Origin: Kuschelorhynchus macadamiae | Lineage: Eukaryota > Arthropoda > Insecta > Coleoptera > Curculionidae | Length of the DNA: 64,000 nt | Assembly (NCBI GenBank): GCA_030620095.1 | Contig: JAUTXW010000323.1 | Location: 1 to 64,000, forward strand | Direction: 5' to 3' | Shown: one piece after another, positions 1-11,781 of the stretch | Numbering within the stretch: position 1 is the first letter of the stretch | Layout: each line of letters starts with the position of its first letter | Notes under the pieces: generated by a model | The model's database searches: none | Told to the model about the DNA's origin: nothing | What the model saw: the letters and a program-made list of their open reading frames with translations, nothing else | Program-made: the position numbers and the translations under genes

Positions 1-200
1 AAAATCGTCCAGTTTTCAAAGTGAAAGCCGCTCGCTTTTCTTGAAATCCGCCGTTGTCTGGCCGATATACACGAATTTGGCCGTCATAGGTGGATTGAAA
101 AGTCTTTTCATCGGTGAATACCATCTCGTGTCCAAAATTGTGGCTGAAAGTATACACAGTTCAAGGTTTTCGGGGCTTCCCTTTTCGCTCTTCCGTCAGC
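1..200 (-). pseudogene. DDE transposase fragment, cut by window edge
   Basis: Read on the minus strand, about 60 codons are open. They contain MVFTDEKTFQS followed by RVYRP and EKRAAFTLKTGRF. This pattern is that of the strand around the first catalytic aspartate of Tc1/mariner-superfamily transposases (TDEK). The reading frame runs off the window at base 1, so the second and third acidic residues cannot be seen. No upstream helix-turn-helix is visible between 200 and 480. Probably a piece of a Tc1-like element; the exact family is not assigned. Confidence 0.55.
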
Positions 201-2900
201 AACATTTTCTAAATTCATTCTGATTTTTTTCTGGTGATCGAATTTGGATGCACGCATGTGTGTTTGTGTTACCGTTCAAGCGATGATTTTTTTAGTTTAT
301 TTTTATTATATTATAATTAATAAAAATGCGGACTCGCGCAAATTTTATGAAAACCGAACAAAATTTCGCATATACACTAAAACAAGAGTTTTTTTAGTGT
401 TAGATTAGCCCAGGTTCGTCGATAAAGCATCAATAAAGCCATAAAATCACAAGCTAACATAAAATAATCGAAAATCAGATTTGAAATACCTGCACATTCT
501 AAAGTGTTGTGACTGGCGGTCGCCGTATCCTGCTTTTTGTTTGGAACGGACCAGTTACAATTTTGCTAACAGGTTTTTAATTTTTCCGACACAATATTTA
601 TTTATTGATATGAAAAAACTGTTGTTAATTTTAAATACCATGATATACTTACATATAGTAAAATTAATGCTATAAATCTTTTATATAATCAATTCTAAAA
701 AGAAATTGAGCAGATCTTGCTAAAAATATAAACAGGAACCCTGCACTTTTTTCTTTTTTACTTACATATCTCGTACCAAGAGATGGTATCAAATTTTAAT
801 TCCTTCTGGAAATAATTCCACTTTGCACTATAACTCGGATTTTCGCCTGGAGTATGTGCTTAGTTATTAATTTGAATGTCCTCAGGTCATGCAGGGTCCA
901 GTCCCTTTACTGCGCATAATTTTACCAGTATAAAGACTAGTTAATTGGCTATGGAATTTCGCTGTCCCTATGATGGTGCAACATTAACACTGCAGTAGTA
1001 AAATATCTTTGAAATTTAAATATAATTATAAAAATAAGAACGTACTGCTTTAAGAAAAGACACCGCAAAATCCTTATGAAAATTGGCTTTTGGTCAAATT
1101 AGCTGAAACTCTGAAAAAATGTAAATTAAGTCACTCTGATTTCATTTTTGTCATTGGCACAACTTGATCATATAACTAGTTTTTGAGGGTTTACAGTTGT
1201 TTATTTGTACTCCCCTTTCAATTTTCGCTTGTAGCTCGTCATGTACTACAACCTCTATATAATTATATGACAATTATTTATTTAGAGTTCTGTAGAGTTT
1301 GCTCAATATTAAAAAAAAACTTGCATTTTTACTGCGAAATTTAAATAAACTCCTTGATTATTTTCAGGTGATCTATTCATTATTTCCCCAAGACTTTTCT
1401 TCGGGAACCTGAATAATTTCCCCAACAAAATAAGTAAGAAAAAATGTCATAAATTTATTAACAAAAACTATAACATAAACTAAAAACTCTACTAAAAGAA
1501 AGAAATAAAAAATAGAAAAAAAAGAAACCATATAAATTTTGAAATTAATAGGTATAGGCAAACTAATAGTACAGAATCGTTTTTTTTTTGGCGGTAGTAG
1601 TCTAGACTTTTTTTATTTTTATATCGACTAGATAAATACCCATCAACTATTTGTCAATATTTACTTTTCTAGTCATCTCGTGCTCTATTCAGATAAGAGC
1701 TAGAGAACTAAAACGACTTTGAGTCATGATCGATCTAAGAACATTTTTAATTCATTTCAGCTTAAAAAATGATCTTTCCGATTGAGTTAAGGTTACAGGA
1801 AGGACAAGAAATAATTGGAATGCAGAACACAGTTCTGGTATACCACTTAACAATAATTATTTTTTTTCGAAAATATAATTTGCAAATTCAAGACTTGTGT
1901 TAAGATTTTTAGTGTTGTTATACAATAATGATTTTATCTGAATTAGCTCAGTTGGTAGTTGAGAAGTTAAATCACTTAAATATTTCTCCACTAATAACAG
2001 AGCTTTTTCCAAAATTTCTGAGTCATTTAATTTAACAAATATTTGAGGATTTAGAATTGAAGATGTTGAATAAACTGTTTAAAGCGTAGTAAATCTTTTA
2101 TATAGCTGACTTACTATTACATCTAAATACGCATTAAGTACTGTCCCTTCCAAATATTTCATAGGGTATATATATTATGTTATCTTATTATTATCATTTC
2201 CAATGTATCCGATGGTTGCAAAAAATTGCGAATTCCGTGATTTTTTTTAACGATATAAACTTTAATTCAACAAAAATTGTACAAATGTCTAATTTTTTTA
2301 GAAATTTCAGAAAAAAACACCGTTTTACTTAAATGTGTGACTTGTGCCAAAAATAGTATCCTGTAGAAATAATTGTCACATAATTCATTAGAGCTCGCAT
2401 TGCTTAACATTTTAATATACGTTTTTCATACACTTAGTACAAGAAGCGCTACAAGTCAAAATTGAGAGGAAATCACGAAATCGAAAACTCAGAAATTCTC
2501 AAGTTTAAACCCTCATATCACAGAAACTAGTCATAAGATTAAGTTTTACTCATAACAACATTTAATCAGAATGACTTCACCTCTTTCAAAGTTTTAGCCA
2601 AATTGACCTAATACCAATTTCCATAACTGCGGTGTCGTTTAATTTTCTTGCAGAAAAGGTTCTGCTCTTTGAAGTTTTATTATCTCCAATTGAAACTTTA
2701 TTTTCTACATTAGTAGTCAGTCAGTCAGCTACCAAGTATATCTTTTATACTCAATGATATAAATCTGGATTATTGTTTTTTGTAATTATTTATTTAATAT
2801 AACTGATAGCATATTATTACAGGAAACATTACTTTAACTTGAATAGTTAGTACAAATATATTTAAAAATACAATAATAGTAAAATTCTTGCTTTTAGTGA
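201..2900. other. Unassigned AT-rich DNA
   Basis: No open frame that looks like a gene and no recognisable element ends are seen. A short block near 395-420 (minus strand, GACGAACCTGGGCTAA) recurs near 33387 and 48472 on the plus strand, so part of this stretch belongs to a dispersed repeat. Poly-T and poly-A runs are frequent. Confidence 0.5.
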
Positions 2901-2995
2901 CTTCGAATATAATGAGTGCAAGGGTTAGGTTAGGTCAACAACAAAGTCATCAACCAAGTCAAAAACTTTGAAGATCTAAATCTGTTTATTTCTCT

Positions 2996-3025
2996 ACGTT
3001 TCGGTCTATATTAAACCATCTTCAG
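2996..3025 (-). ncRNA. Hammerhead-ribozyme-like core
   Basis: On the minus strand CTGAAGA (3025-3019) is followed by a stem-capable segment with GGT/ACC and then CGAAACGT (3003-2996). The two conserved hammerhead boxes are CUGANGA and GAAA; both are present at ordinary spacing. Such ribozymes are established in Penelope-like terminal repeats. Stem III and the cleavage triplet are not clear by eye, so activity is only inferred. Confidence 0.35.
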
Positions 3026-3419
3026 CAGACTAAAAAATACATAAGATCATAAGCAAATAGGGAAATACATGTAAGTATACAGAATTAACAAGTAAAACAA
3101 TTAGCAAAACTATACAAAATACAACAATAACAACACACCAGTTAAAATACTTAAAATTTCAATTTTTTTAATATAAATTATTATGGATATTACTTATAGT
3201 GTGTTACATTAATTTTAAAAACATAGAACATTATGGGACAAGGCAGGAATTATTTCAGACCAATACATTTGTTTTTAACTTTTATATGTTATTAAATACC
3301 GAATATCTGCTAAAATTAGATTCTTATCATGGGAATAAAAAAAACAAAAACTACTATTTATATTTTTTGGACTACTCAAGAAGTGTTAAATCTTAATATC
3401 CAATATAATATACCAGGTG

Positions 3420-3731
3420 TTATTTAGATTTAATTAGATTGAAATAGGATAGACTTAATTTTTCAATATCTTGTTTTTTATTTATGCTAGTTTTATGTTT
3501 TTTAATTTGAACCATTTCACTTAATAACCTTTTTTGGTAATTAATCTGCCTCTCAACAATACTAGTTTCTTCAAAGCTAAAAGGTTGTTGGAAACTTTGA
3601 AAATGTTCAGTTAAAGCTGTTTTTGATTTATCATTAAGAAGATTTATAGGTCTTACTCTTCTTTTATGTTCTGATATACGCGTTTTCAAGTATCTGCTGG
3701 TTTGGCCAATATATACGCCATTATAGTTCAT
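3420..3731 (-). pseudogene. GIY-YIG endonuclease domain of a Penelope-like element
   Basis: An open frame of 103 residues begins YNGVYIGQTSRYLKTRISEH. The V-Y-I-G pair near the start, the Q-T-x-R-x-L-x-x-R-x-x-E-H stretch after it and the following basic region are the hallmark of the GIY-YIG nuclease domain, which nicks target DNA for Penelope-like retroelements. The first GIY half appears as NGVYIG. A full Penelope ORF has about 800 residues with the reverse transcriptase first; here only the C-terminal domain remains, so the copy cannot move by itself. A bacterial-type GIY-YIG homing nuclease is unlikely in this context. Confidence 0.75.
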
Positions 3732-5780
3732 AATTCCAATGCATGAACATTATTTGATCATGTATATTACGTACATATCATATGTATAGGAATTTATTAA
3801 AATATCAAATATTACATTTTATGGAAATTACAACTGTAAATATGCTGGCTATGAACCATTTTGAAACTTTTTTAAACAGAAAGAAGTTTAATTGCTTCAT
3901 TTAAACTTTTTCAAGTCTTAAGAATATCCTTATATAATAAAAACGAATCGCTTCGTGATCATTTATGTTTACTTTAATCTGACTTTTCTCTTTGTGACTG
4001 ATAATTTAATTAAGAGTAGAATTCATGCTCATTAGCACATAACTTATTATATGCTGTTCTAAAATATAGGTATTAACATGGTATTTCTGTCCTTTGTAAT
4101 TTTGAAGAATCTCTATTTATTCAATTCAAGATTGCATTCATTCTGAATTGTTATGACGATTTGGGGAAAGGGGAGGGTTAGGATTTAGAGTGCAGCGGAC
4201 AAAATTACATTGGACATGTCACGGCTAATTGAACTAGAGATAAACAGAATTGTTATTTTGCAACATATAAATATATTAAAAAACAAAATATTTTGCTGAT
4301 TAATTCAAATAATATTTAATATTTTTTTTAATATTCGTGCTTTGTGTAATTTTAGTTAAAAAATGGAAAACTTATTGGTGGATAAGTCTCTCATATCATC
4401 ATGTCAGATCTGGCTTTCGATACTTGTCTGTTTGGGGTTAGAATATAGTACTGAATTAAAGACTTTGATCCAGTGGCATATTGTAGATGCCCCGTCTTAA
4501 GATTTAGATATTATTCGCCTCTTCGTCGTAATTCCCCTATTCCTAGGATGTCTCACTTGATCCTATCTAGATTATAGTTCAATTCCATTAATCTGTCATC
4601 TCTTGCCATTGATCTTGTATTGTATATATAGTTGGCAGCTTAATTTTACCCAGATATTCTTAGCACCTCTTGTTCGGTAACTAGTCTGCCCGCTACCTTG
4701 TTAGAGATAATTGAACTGCTGAGTATAGTAAGAAAATTAACAGGATTTTGGGTTTGGACATGATTCCCCTGGGATGGGATGTTGAGGAGGTCATGAACTC
4801 ACGTAAGGCAGGCTTGTAGTAGATCTATCTCCCATCGGGTTCACGAGAAAGTGTCCACATGGTGTAACAATAATTGCATGTGTGTATATATAAAATTGTG
4901 TTATATATGCGTGGTGGAATTCGTTAGAAGAGAAGTTCTATGTTTCTTAAATTTTTAAGTTTACACATTTTTTAATTACATTTTTAAGTAAAATTAGTAC
5001 ATTTTGAGGTGTTCCTTGTAAGTTTTTATTTTATTATTATTATTTTTTTGTACAATTTATTCAAATAGCTTCTGCTGTAATACAGAAATATTTCCATCAA
5101 ATGGAAATAACCGAAAAAGTCTAGACAGTTTCTCTGTAATTAGAAATGGACTGAGGTTTTATTTTAAGAAAACAAGAAAGGGCTTTCTTTGTTCCTAAAA
5201 TAATTGAAACCAGACTCTAATATGTGAGTGTAGATCCAGAAAATTGTATGCTATATACTACGCCTTGTTTCCCGACTTCAAAGGAAGTTTACTTTCTATA
5301 TTTAGAACCGATTCGGGATACTTGATGCAATCAACGTTCTCTGAACTACATCAATTACTTTTGTTGTCGGCGCTGCATTGCATTTTCGATGACACCTATT
5401 ATGTTCACAGATTGTTAATTTGCAAATATACTGTTAGCCTCATAGTAATATTTTGTTTCTTTTAATGTGCTAAATATAACAATTTCATTGATATAGAATA
5501 TTTTGTTTTAATATAGTAACAAAAACCAGTGGTGGGCTGCGAGTATTTCAGTCCCGGAGCGGACTTTCATTTTAAGCCTCTCTTTTCCCTTTTTGTATAG
5601 AATGACTGATTTTTATGAGGAGAAGCGTAAAAAGTAAATGCAAAAACACTGAAGAGAAATTTGAAAATTTTGAAATTTTATTGTAAAGATATCTCTGATG
5701 AAACTTTGGTATTATTTATGGAGTTAATAGGACCGACATTAATTTTATTAATACAGACTAACGATATTGTATTAACATAT
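3732..5780. other. Unassigned intergenic DNA
   Basis: No gene or element end is recognised. Short open frames here have no family signature. Composition is AT-rich with homopolymer runs. Confidence 0.45.
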
Positions 5781-5829
5781 TTTTACTGACCTCGTAAAAG
5801 GGAAGTATTGTAATCGTCAAAAATCACCC

Positions 5830-6493
5830 TCCGAGATTTTTTCAGATCTTTACGTCTGTCTATCTGTGTGTCTGTGTGTTCGCGGTATAGCTTAAAAACT
5901 ACTTACCTGATTAACTTCAAATTTTAGTCAAAAATTAGGGGTCATATGGGAATAACCTGGTAACAACATGGCGAAACAAAATGGTGTCCTAATCTGCCTG
6001 AAAAAAACTTGTTAATTGAGTGATTTCAAGTCTTTTGCAATAATTAATTGTGGTATAGGGATAAACTGGTATAATTGTGGTGCTAATTCAAGATAGTGGA
6101 ACAAAATGGCGGTCAAATAAAACATTTGTAATAATGAAAAAAATCGCTCATTTACATATCCCCATGTTTTAGCATTCCTAAAGGCCAGATATTATGTTTT
6201 ATCAATTTCGTCGGTCTGTCTGTCAGTTCGCGGCATAGTTTAAAAATTACTTACACGATTGACTTCACAAAAATTAATGGTCATATGAGGATGACCTGGT
6301 AATATTTTGATAAAAATCCAATATGGCGCAACAAGATGGTGGCCTGGTAAAACGTTAAAAAATTATTACTGAAAAAAACTAGTTATCCAAGTTACCTCAA
6401 ATTTTGCTCGGAAATCAAGTGTTATCTAGGAGTAAACTGGTAACATTTTGGTATGAATCCAAGATAGCAAAATAAAATGGCGGCCTAGTAAAA
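5830..6493 (+). repeat. Degenerate tandem repeat, left part
   Basis: A phrase of the type GGCGxAACAAAATGGCGGCC recurs near 5969, 6098, 6318 and 6462. Each is preceded by a diverged version of a block with GACTTCAAATTT and CCTGGTAACATTTTGG. Spacing varies from about 130 to 220 bp. No coding frame follows the period. The array is interrupted at 6494 by a mariner-type element and continues at 7765. Related blocks lie near 9620-9950, 13430-13690 and 28930-29130. Confidence 0.7.
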
Positions 6494-7764
6494 TACAGGG
6501 TCCGGCAAAATGATCTCCCACATTTTAATCTTTAATAAAAACGCCATTGTAAATGCTATTTATTTTTTTTTATTATTAAATGTAAATCTACACTATGCCA
6601 TTTGTTTTCATTAAGTTTTGAAAATTACAGAGTCCAAGTGGTCCACTTGAGCAGTTATTTGAGGCAATATTCCTGCAATTTCTTGGCGTATTGCTGCTTT
6701 CAGTTCGTCAATGGTTCGGGGATGGTGTTCAAAGACCTTCGCTTTCAGGTAGCCCCAAAGAAAAAAGTCGCATGGGGCAAGATCGGGAGAACGCGCAGGC
6801 CACCCAACATCTCCACGTAACGAGATTACGTGTCCTGGAAACATTTCCCTTAAAACGTCCATTGACCTTCTCGCCGTATGAGCTGTAGCTCCATCCTGTT
6901 GGAATCACACATCCGGATGTTCAAGTTCTCTAAGTTTTGGTTCCAAAAAATTACATAGCATGTCGATATATCGATCAGCAGTTACGGTAACCGTTACGCC
7001 ACCCTCTTCAAAAAAGTAGGGACCCCAAATGCCAAATGATCCAACAGCACACCAAACAGTAACACGTGGGCTGTGAAGTGGCTTTTCATGCAGCTGCCGC
7101 GGATTTTCTGGTGCCCAGTAGCGAAAATTCTGCTTGTTCACGCAGCCAGATAAGTGGAAATGCGCTTCGTCACTCGTAATTAAGACAGCGTTTTGTGGGA
7201 CGTTTTGAAGAATGTCGTTAGAACATACTCTGCGATTTTCCCAGTCTCGTTCACTAAGTTCTTGCACGATCATAATTTTGTATGGGTGAAACTTCAGTTC
7301 TGCGTGTAAAATTCTTCTCACAGAACGATCTGACAAACGCAAAGCAGAAGCATGTTTACCAGCTGAACGGGTAGGAGATCGTCCCACTGCTTCTCTCACA
7401 GCTGCAATATTTTCAGGTGTCCTAGCACTTCTGGGTCTGCCAGTTGATTTTCTTTTTAAGGCTGAACCTGTGGCTCTAAAGTTTGAAACCCACAACAGTA
7501 TTGTTTTGCGATCTGGAACCGGAGCATGTCTACCAAGCGCGAAGTGAGTACGAAAATTTCTTTGCGACGTCGTCACAGATTCGTTATTTTTCATAAACGA
7601 TTCGATAATGAATGCATGATGCTCGCCCGTCCAATTCATGGCGACAACTGAAATGGCAAGGCGCGAGCTACCGGCTAAATACACTAAGCTCCCCTTCACT
7701 TCAGTGATTCGTGCGCAGCGGCGCGGCGGTACAAAATGTGGGAAATCATTTTGCCGGACCCTGT
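6494..7764 (-). mobile_element. Mariner-type element 1, near full length
   Basis: Terminal inverted repeats of about 33 bp start with TACAGGGTCCGGCAAAATGA (6494 onward) and have a matching end at 7764. They differ at one position. TA flanks both ends, as expected for a TA target duplication. The element is 1271 bp and holds one transposase gene on the minus strand. It is inserted in the degenerate tandem repeat. The near-identical ends suggest a fairly young insertion, but the transposase has a stop codon. Confidence 0.88.
6611..7639 (-). pseudogene. Mariner-type transposase with one nonsense codon
   Basis: The ATG at 7639 fits the usual start (MNWTGEHHAF). The product would have 342 codons. 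Residues 1-125 form the paired helix-turn-helix DNA-binding region with the linker GRPRSARTP. The catalytic aspartates are D157 (SDEAHF), D249 (QQDG) and D286 (SPDLAP), giving a spacing of 36 residues between the second and third. Codon 245, just before FQQDG, is TGA (6905-6907); the neighbouring elements have tryptophan there, so one base change probably inactivated the gene. No frameshift is seen. The 36-residue spacing differs from the 34 of classical mariner, so I name only the superfamily. Confidence 0.88.
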
Positions 7765-8080
7765 ATTTAAAAAATCAGCCCGAAAAACTATTTACTATCC
7801 AAGATGGCAACAAAAAATGGCGGTCAAATAAAATGTTTAAAAAATCAACTTCAGTTTTGCATAAAAATTAAATGTTATACAGGTATAAACTGGTACGAAT
7901 TCAACATGATCGAACAACATGGTGAAGTATTACTGCAAAAACTACTCATTTTAATTTATTTTAATTATGCCCAATAATCAAGTGTGACCTAGGTAGAAAC
8001 TAGAAAACTTTTGGTAGGAATCCAAAATGGGGGAACCAAATGGCGCCCAATAAGAAAATATGTATTAAATGACTACTTAT
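7765..8080 (+). repeat. Degenerate tandem repeat, right part
   Basis: Continuation of the array at 5830-6493 after the inserted element. Phrases with ATGGCGG or a close variant lie near 7799, 7900 and 8020. No coding potential is seen. Confidence 0.6.
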
Positions 8081-9590
8081 CGGGTCTCCTTTTCTAGTTC
8101 TAATAAAGGGAGAGATTTATAACGAGGGAAGGGAAATTTACCGATTTTTTTTTTAATGTCGAACATAGTATTAACGACAAAACAGATCAAAGATTAATAA
8201 GAACCTGACAATATCACCATAATCTAAATTCGAAGTTGTTTTTTATTCTATTATAATCGCCAGAATATTTAATTTGTCGTCAACCCTTGTTATCCCAACA
8301 TTATTTTTTGAGTTTAAGCTTCTTTCACAAGAGGCCCCTTTAAGTTCTAGGTTAGATGCAGATCTGCCAAAGTCCCATTAGTTAATAAACTAATAAAATT
8401 ATTTTTTTCATATTAGTAGCACAGTATGTATATGAGGTTTTATTTTTAACATTTTTTTATTTTTTGCAGAAATATTTTTTACCCAATTCGTCATATTCAA
8501 GGACTTTCATGACAAAATCTAAACTTATACAATAGGATATCTGCAGGATAATTCTAGAATAAAGCGGTCTAAGCCCTGAAAAATTGATCTTCGCACTTCC
8601 TCTAGCAAGATTGTCTGTTGATTTGTCTAATACTCTCAGTGCTTATGTTCCTACGCCAAATGTAATGGCCTTATCAACACAAGTGTGTTTCTTTTCTCAA
8701 ATAAAGGTAAGCAATAGACATTTTTAGTAGTTCGCGAGTATTTAATAAGTAAATTTTAAATAACTATGGGGCATCGTATGAAAATAAAGGTTAGTTAAAA
8801 TTAAAGCTTCCCATAAGGCTTTAAAATCCTTGGTATCAAAAGCAACTATCCAGTTTTAGTTTAAGCTGTTTTAGAAGTAAATGGTTTTTTCAATTCCAAT
8901 TGTGTACAATTTTCATCAAGAATATAAAACCGTTACAAAAGAGATTAATTATACCACAAGACGTGAATTCGAATGGCCGCTTTTTAATAAAGCATACTGT
9001 ATCATTACTACATACTTAATTATAGGGTGATTTACAAATAACTACCATAATTTAACGGCGAATTCAACAGTTAATAACATGAATAACAATTAATATCAAC
9101 GTTTACCCACAAACGCTTTGTTTAAGAAAGAGGGGATATACAAACAATATTGGGTTTTAGTTTTTGCTATATCGTATACATGCGATTGATATTAGACCGT
9201 TAAAGAAAATTTTATATGAGCAATAAATGTGTCTCTACTTTTACTGCCGGATTGTATAACTGAAACGTTTTTAACAAAAAAAATATACGCTAATGATTTT
9301 TGCTATTTCTAGAGTTGCTATTAAAACTAGAAAGTTGTCTTTTCGACATTTTTGATGTACTAAGCCGTTTCCGTGAAAAATATTAAAATATATTTTGATT
9401 TTGACATGAGTCAAAATATCTCAAACAAAAATGCACTGTGATAAAACAGAGATGTGCGCATGTGTACAGTGCTGTGTTATTACAGAGCTGGATTAAACAC
9501 CCTGTATATCGAATAATTAATTTCGAGGTTTATTAATTGCACATCTTGTTTTTTTTTGTTTGAGTCATTTAGTAAACGCGCATACTATAT
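8081..9590. other. Unassigned AT-rich DNA
   Basis: Nothing recognisable as gene or element. No long open frame on either strand. Confidence 0.45.
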
Positions 9591-9619
9591 TTTTATTGGG
9601 CGCCATCTAGGGATGCTAA

Positions 9620-9950
9620 AACTTGGAGATATGTAAAACGTGGGAGGTTGATCTTTTTACGATTACAAACATTTTATCTGGCCGACACTTTGTTCCGCCA
9701 TCTTGAATTCGTACTAAAATTTCACCATTTGATTCCCCCCACGTAATGCTTGATTTTTGTGCAAAATTTAAGGTAAATTCGATATAGTTTTTTAGTAATA
9801 TATTCTTTAACGCCATATTTGATTTTTATCAAAATGTTACCAGACCATCCCCATATGACACTTAATTTTTGTCCGAAATTTGAAGTCAATCGGATGAGTA
9901 GTTTTTTAGCTATGCCGCGAAGAGACAGACATACAGACTGACGGACCGCA
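9620..9950 (-). repeat. Dispersed copy of the ATGGCGG repeat
   Basis: On the minus strand this carries the same phrases as 5830-8080: a GGCGGAACAAAGTGTCGGCC block, a GGTAACATTTTGATAAAAAT block and a GTCTGT block ahead of CGCGGCATAGC. The copy ends next to a LINE fragment. Confidence 0.55.
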
Positions 9951-9963
9951 TGCGTGGGTATAA

Positions 9964-10134
9964 TACAACAAGAGTAGAAAAAGACTGAGAAACTCTATCA
10001 AAGCTGCTTGGAAGACATTGTGTGATACTGTTAACTGTGATATTTTTGGAAATGGCTACAAAATAGTTATGCAAAGGATCTCTGAGCTTTCCCCCGGACC
10101 AAATATGGCTATGGATTTTATGGATAAATGGTGA
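9964..10134 (+). pseudogene. LINE ORF2 fragment (endonuclease-RT linker)
   Basis: A 56-codon open stretch reads KSRKRLRNSIKAAWKTLCD and then FGNGYKIVMQRI before a stop. In R1-like and related LINEs the segment between endonuclease and reverse transcriptase has this form: a basic run, Ixx(A/S)KxxxW, then a DPWGxxYKI motif. Here DPWG is seen as DIFG. No other part of the element is next to it, so it is a short relic. Confidence 0.5.
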
Positions 10135-10189
10135 AACATACAAAATAAATATATCTTAACTGCAAATCAAGCACCCATCATCATCCAGT

Positions 10190-10930
10190 CAATTAAAAAC
10201 TAAATTAAAATTAACAATGGCATTGGTTTTTAAGAATAATTTACAAACAAAAATCTTTTTTGGCTTTTTCGCAACTGAAAAAGAATATTTAACTTTAAAT
10301 TAATTGAAACAGATATTTAATATAATTACATACCTCAACATGTAGACTGTCTGTCTACGGAATGTTTCGATACATAATATAAATAATATTATTTAAGCAA
10401 GTATAAGAAATTATATCATTTACCTTAAGTTTTTATAGACACATAGTAGTTGTACAAATTGTTTCATCCATCGGGACTCATCAGTGCGCCGATCGTAAGA
10501 GAAAAAACATTAAATAATAGAAAAGAATTGATTTCAAAATTTTAAAATGTGTCAGTTTGTTTGACATGTAACCTAGATATAAAAAAATTGATAGTTTGCA
10601 GCCATCTATAACGTTATTTTTAAATGTGTTCAGATGCCTGCAGATTTGTTGCGTTTAGATAGGATGAAAGTATTTGTACTACTACTATGTGTATAAAAAT
10701 TAAGGTAAATGATATAATTTCTTATACTTGCTTAAATAATATTATTTATATTATGTATCGAAACATTCCGTAGACGAGACGTCTACATGTTGAGGTATGT
10801 AATTATATTAAATATCTGCTTCAATTAATTTAAAGTTAAATATTCTTTTTCAGTTGCGAAAAAGCCAAAAAAGATTTTTGTTTGTCAATCTAAACGCAAC
10901 AAATAATCTGAACACATTTAAAAATAATTT
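10190..10930. repeat. Foldback element with about 220-bp arms
   Basis: The segment 10227-10450 reappears inverted at 10676-10895. Both arms contain GGCTTTTTCGCAACTGAAAA or its complement, a GTCTAC / GTAGAC motif and TTAAGCAAGTATAAGAAATT. The middle (10451-10675) is unrelated and has no ORF. The outer sequence (TCTAAACGCAACAAATAATC) matches a 170-bp insertion at 26718-26887 and a piece at 42285-42425, so this is a non-autonomous DNA-transposon family. I cannot assign the mobilising transposase. Confidence 0.7.
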
Positions 10931-11575
10931 ACAAGTATGTGAAATTTAAATGTAAACAGAAAGATTTAGATTGTTCATTTGGAGAGATTCACAAAAAATC
11001 TCTCAAAGAACAATCTTACTCCAGTCCTTGGAGACTAAAATACTACAACATTTGAGTCTGGATACTTCAGATGTTGAGCAGTTTAATTAACCGACTTATT
11101 CACCAAGACTAGATCCTTACCATTATTTTATTTTTAATTTTTACTTTTGAGTTATAGTTGATTATTAACTTTTTACTTAAAATAGAAATTATTTTCTTAC
11201 AAAAAATAATAATAGAGTTTTTTTTTATAAATAAATATTGTATAGAGCCGTAAGAAACAGATAATTTATTACCTTTTTGCCAATTGTATCTATTCAGAAT
11301 ATTAAAAGTTATATTACGTAATATTCATATTTTCATTTCATCTCGATTATATTATATTATATCATAAGTTTTTAGTATTTACTACAACAAAAAAATCAAA
11401 ATTACCAAACAAGAAAAAAAAGACACAAAAATCAACTAACATGTTTCAATAGCATTCAGACTATGTACATTAGATTAGAATATGCAGCCAGGTATAATTA
11501 ATAAAACAGTAGGGAAGAGCAGTTCATTTTTCACGAAAATTTCCGGAAAATATTAACTTTAATGTCCAACCTATG
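10931..11575. other. Unassigned AT-rich DNA
   Basis: No gene, element end or repeat recognised. Confidence 0.4.
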
Positions 11576-11594
11576 TATATATATATATATATAT

Positions 11595-11649
<55 letters not shown>

Positions 11650-11653
11650 TATA
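11576..11653. repeat. TA microsatellite
   Basis: Nearly pure TA repeats with a few TACA interruptions, about 130 bp before the host exon at 11782. Confidence 0.95.
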
Positions 11654-11781
11654 AGTCACTAATTCTGTATGTGTTTTGGGAAAAGCGAGAAATATTATTT
11701 ATTAAATTATTCACAATTATGATGCTAATATAATGTGAAGAAATTCTTATTCATCGTATTCTGAACAAAACTGTTTTTTAG

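Larger units (their letters stand above)
2960..3731 (-). mobile_element. Penelope-like retroelement, 3' end fragment
   Basis: The minus strand carries a GIY-YIG endonuclease tail (3731-3420), followed about 400 bp downstream by a hammerhead-like core (3025-2996). That order, endonuclease at the C-terminus and ribozyme-bearing terminal repeat behind it, is the known layout of Penelope-like elements. The reverse-transcriptase part that should precede it (above 3731) is absent, so the copy is 5'-truncated. The exact ends are not resolved. Confidence 0.6.

Noticed and set aside
1940..1960. tRNA-like A box (TAGCTCAGTTGG)
   Set aside because: No B box, anticodon arm or acceptor pairing follows; probably chance or a very old SINE scrap.
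2926..2940. Telomere-like GGTTAGGTTAGG
   Set aside because: Only two units; such short runs are common in insect DNA and do not show a telomere.
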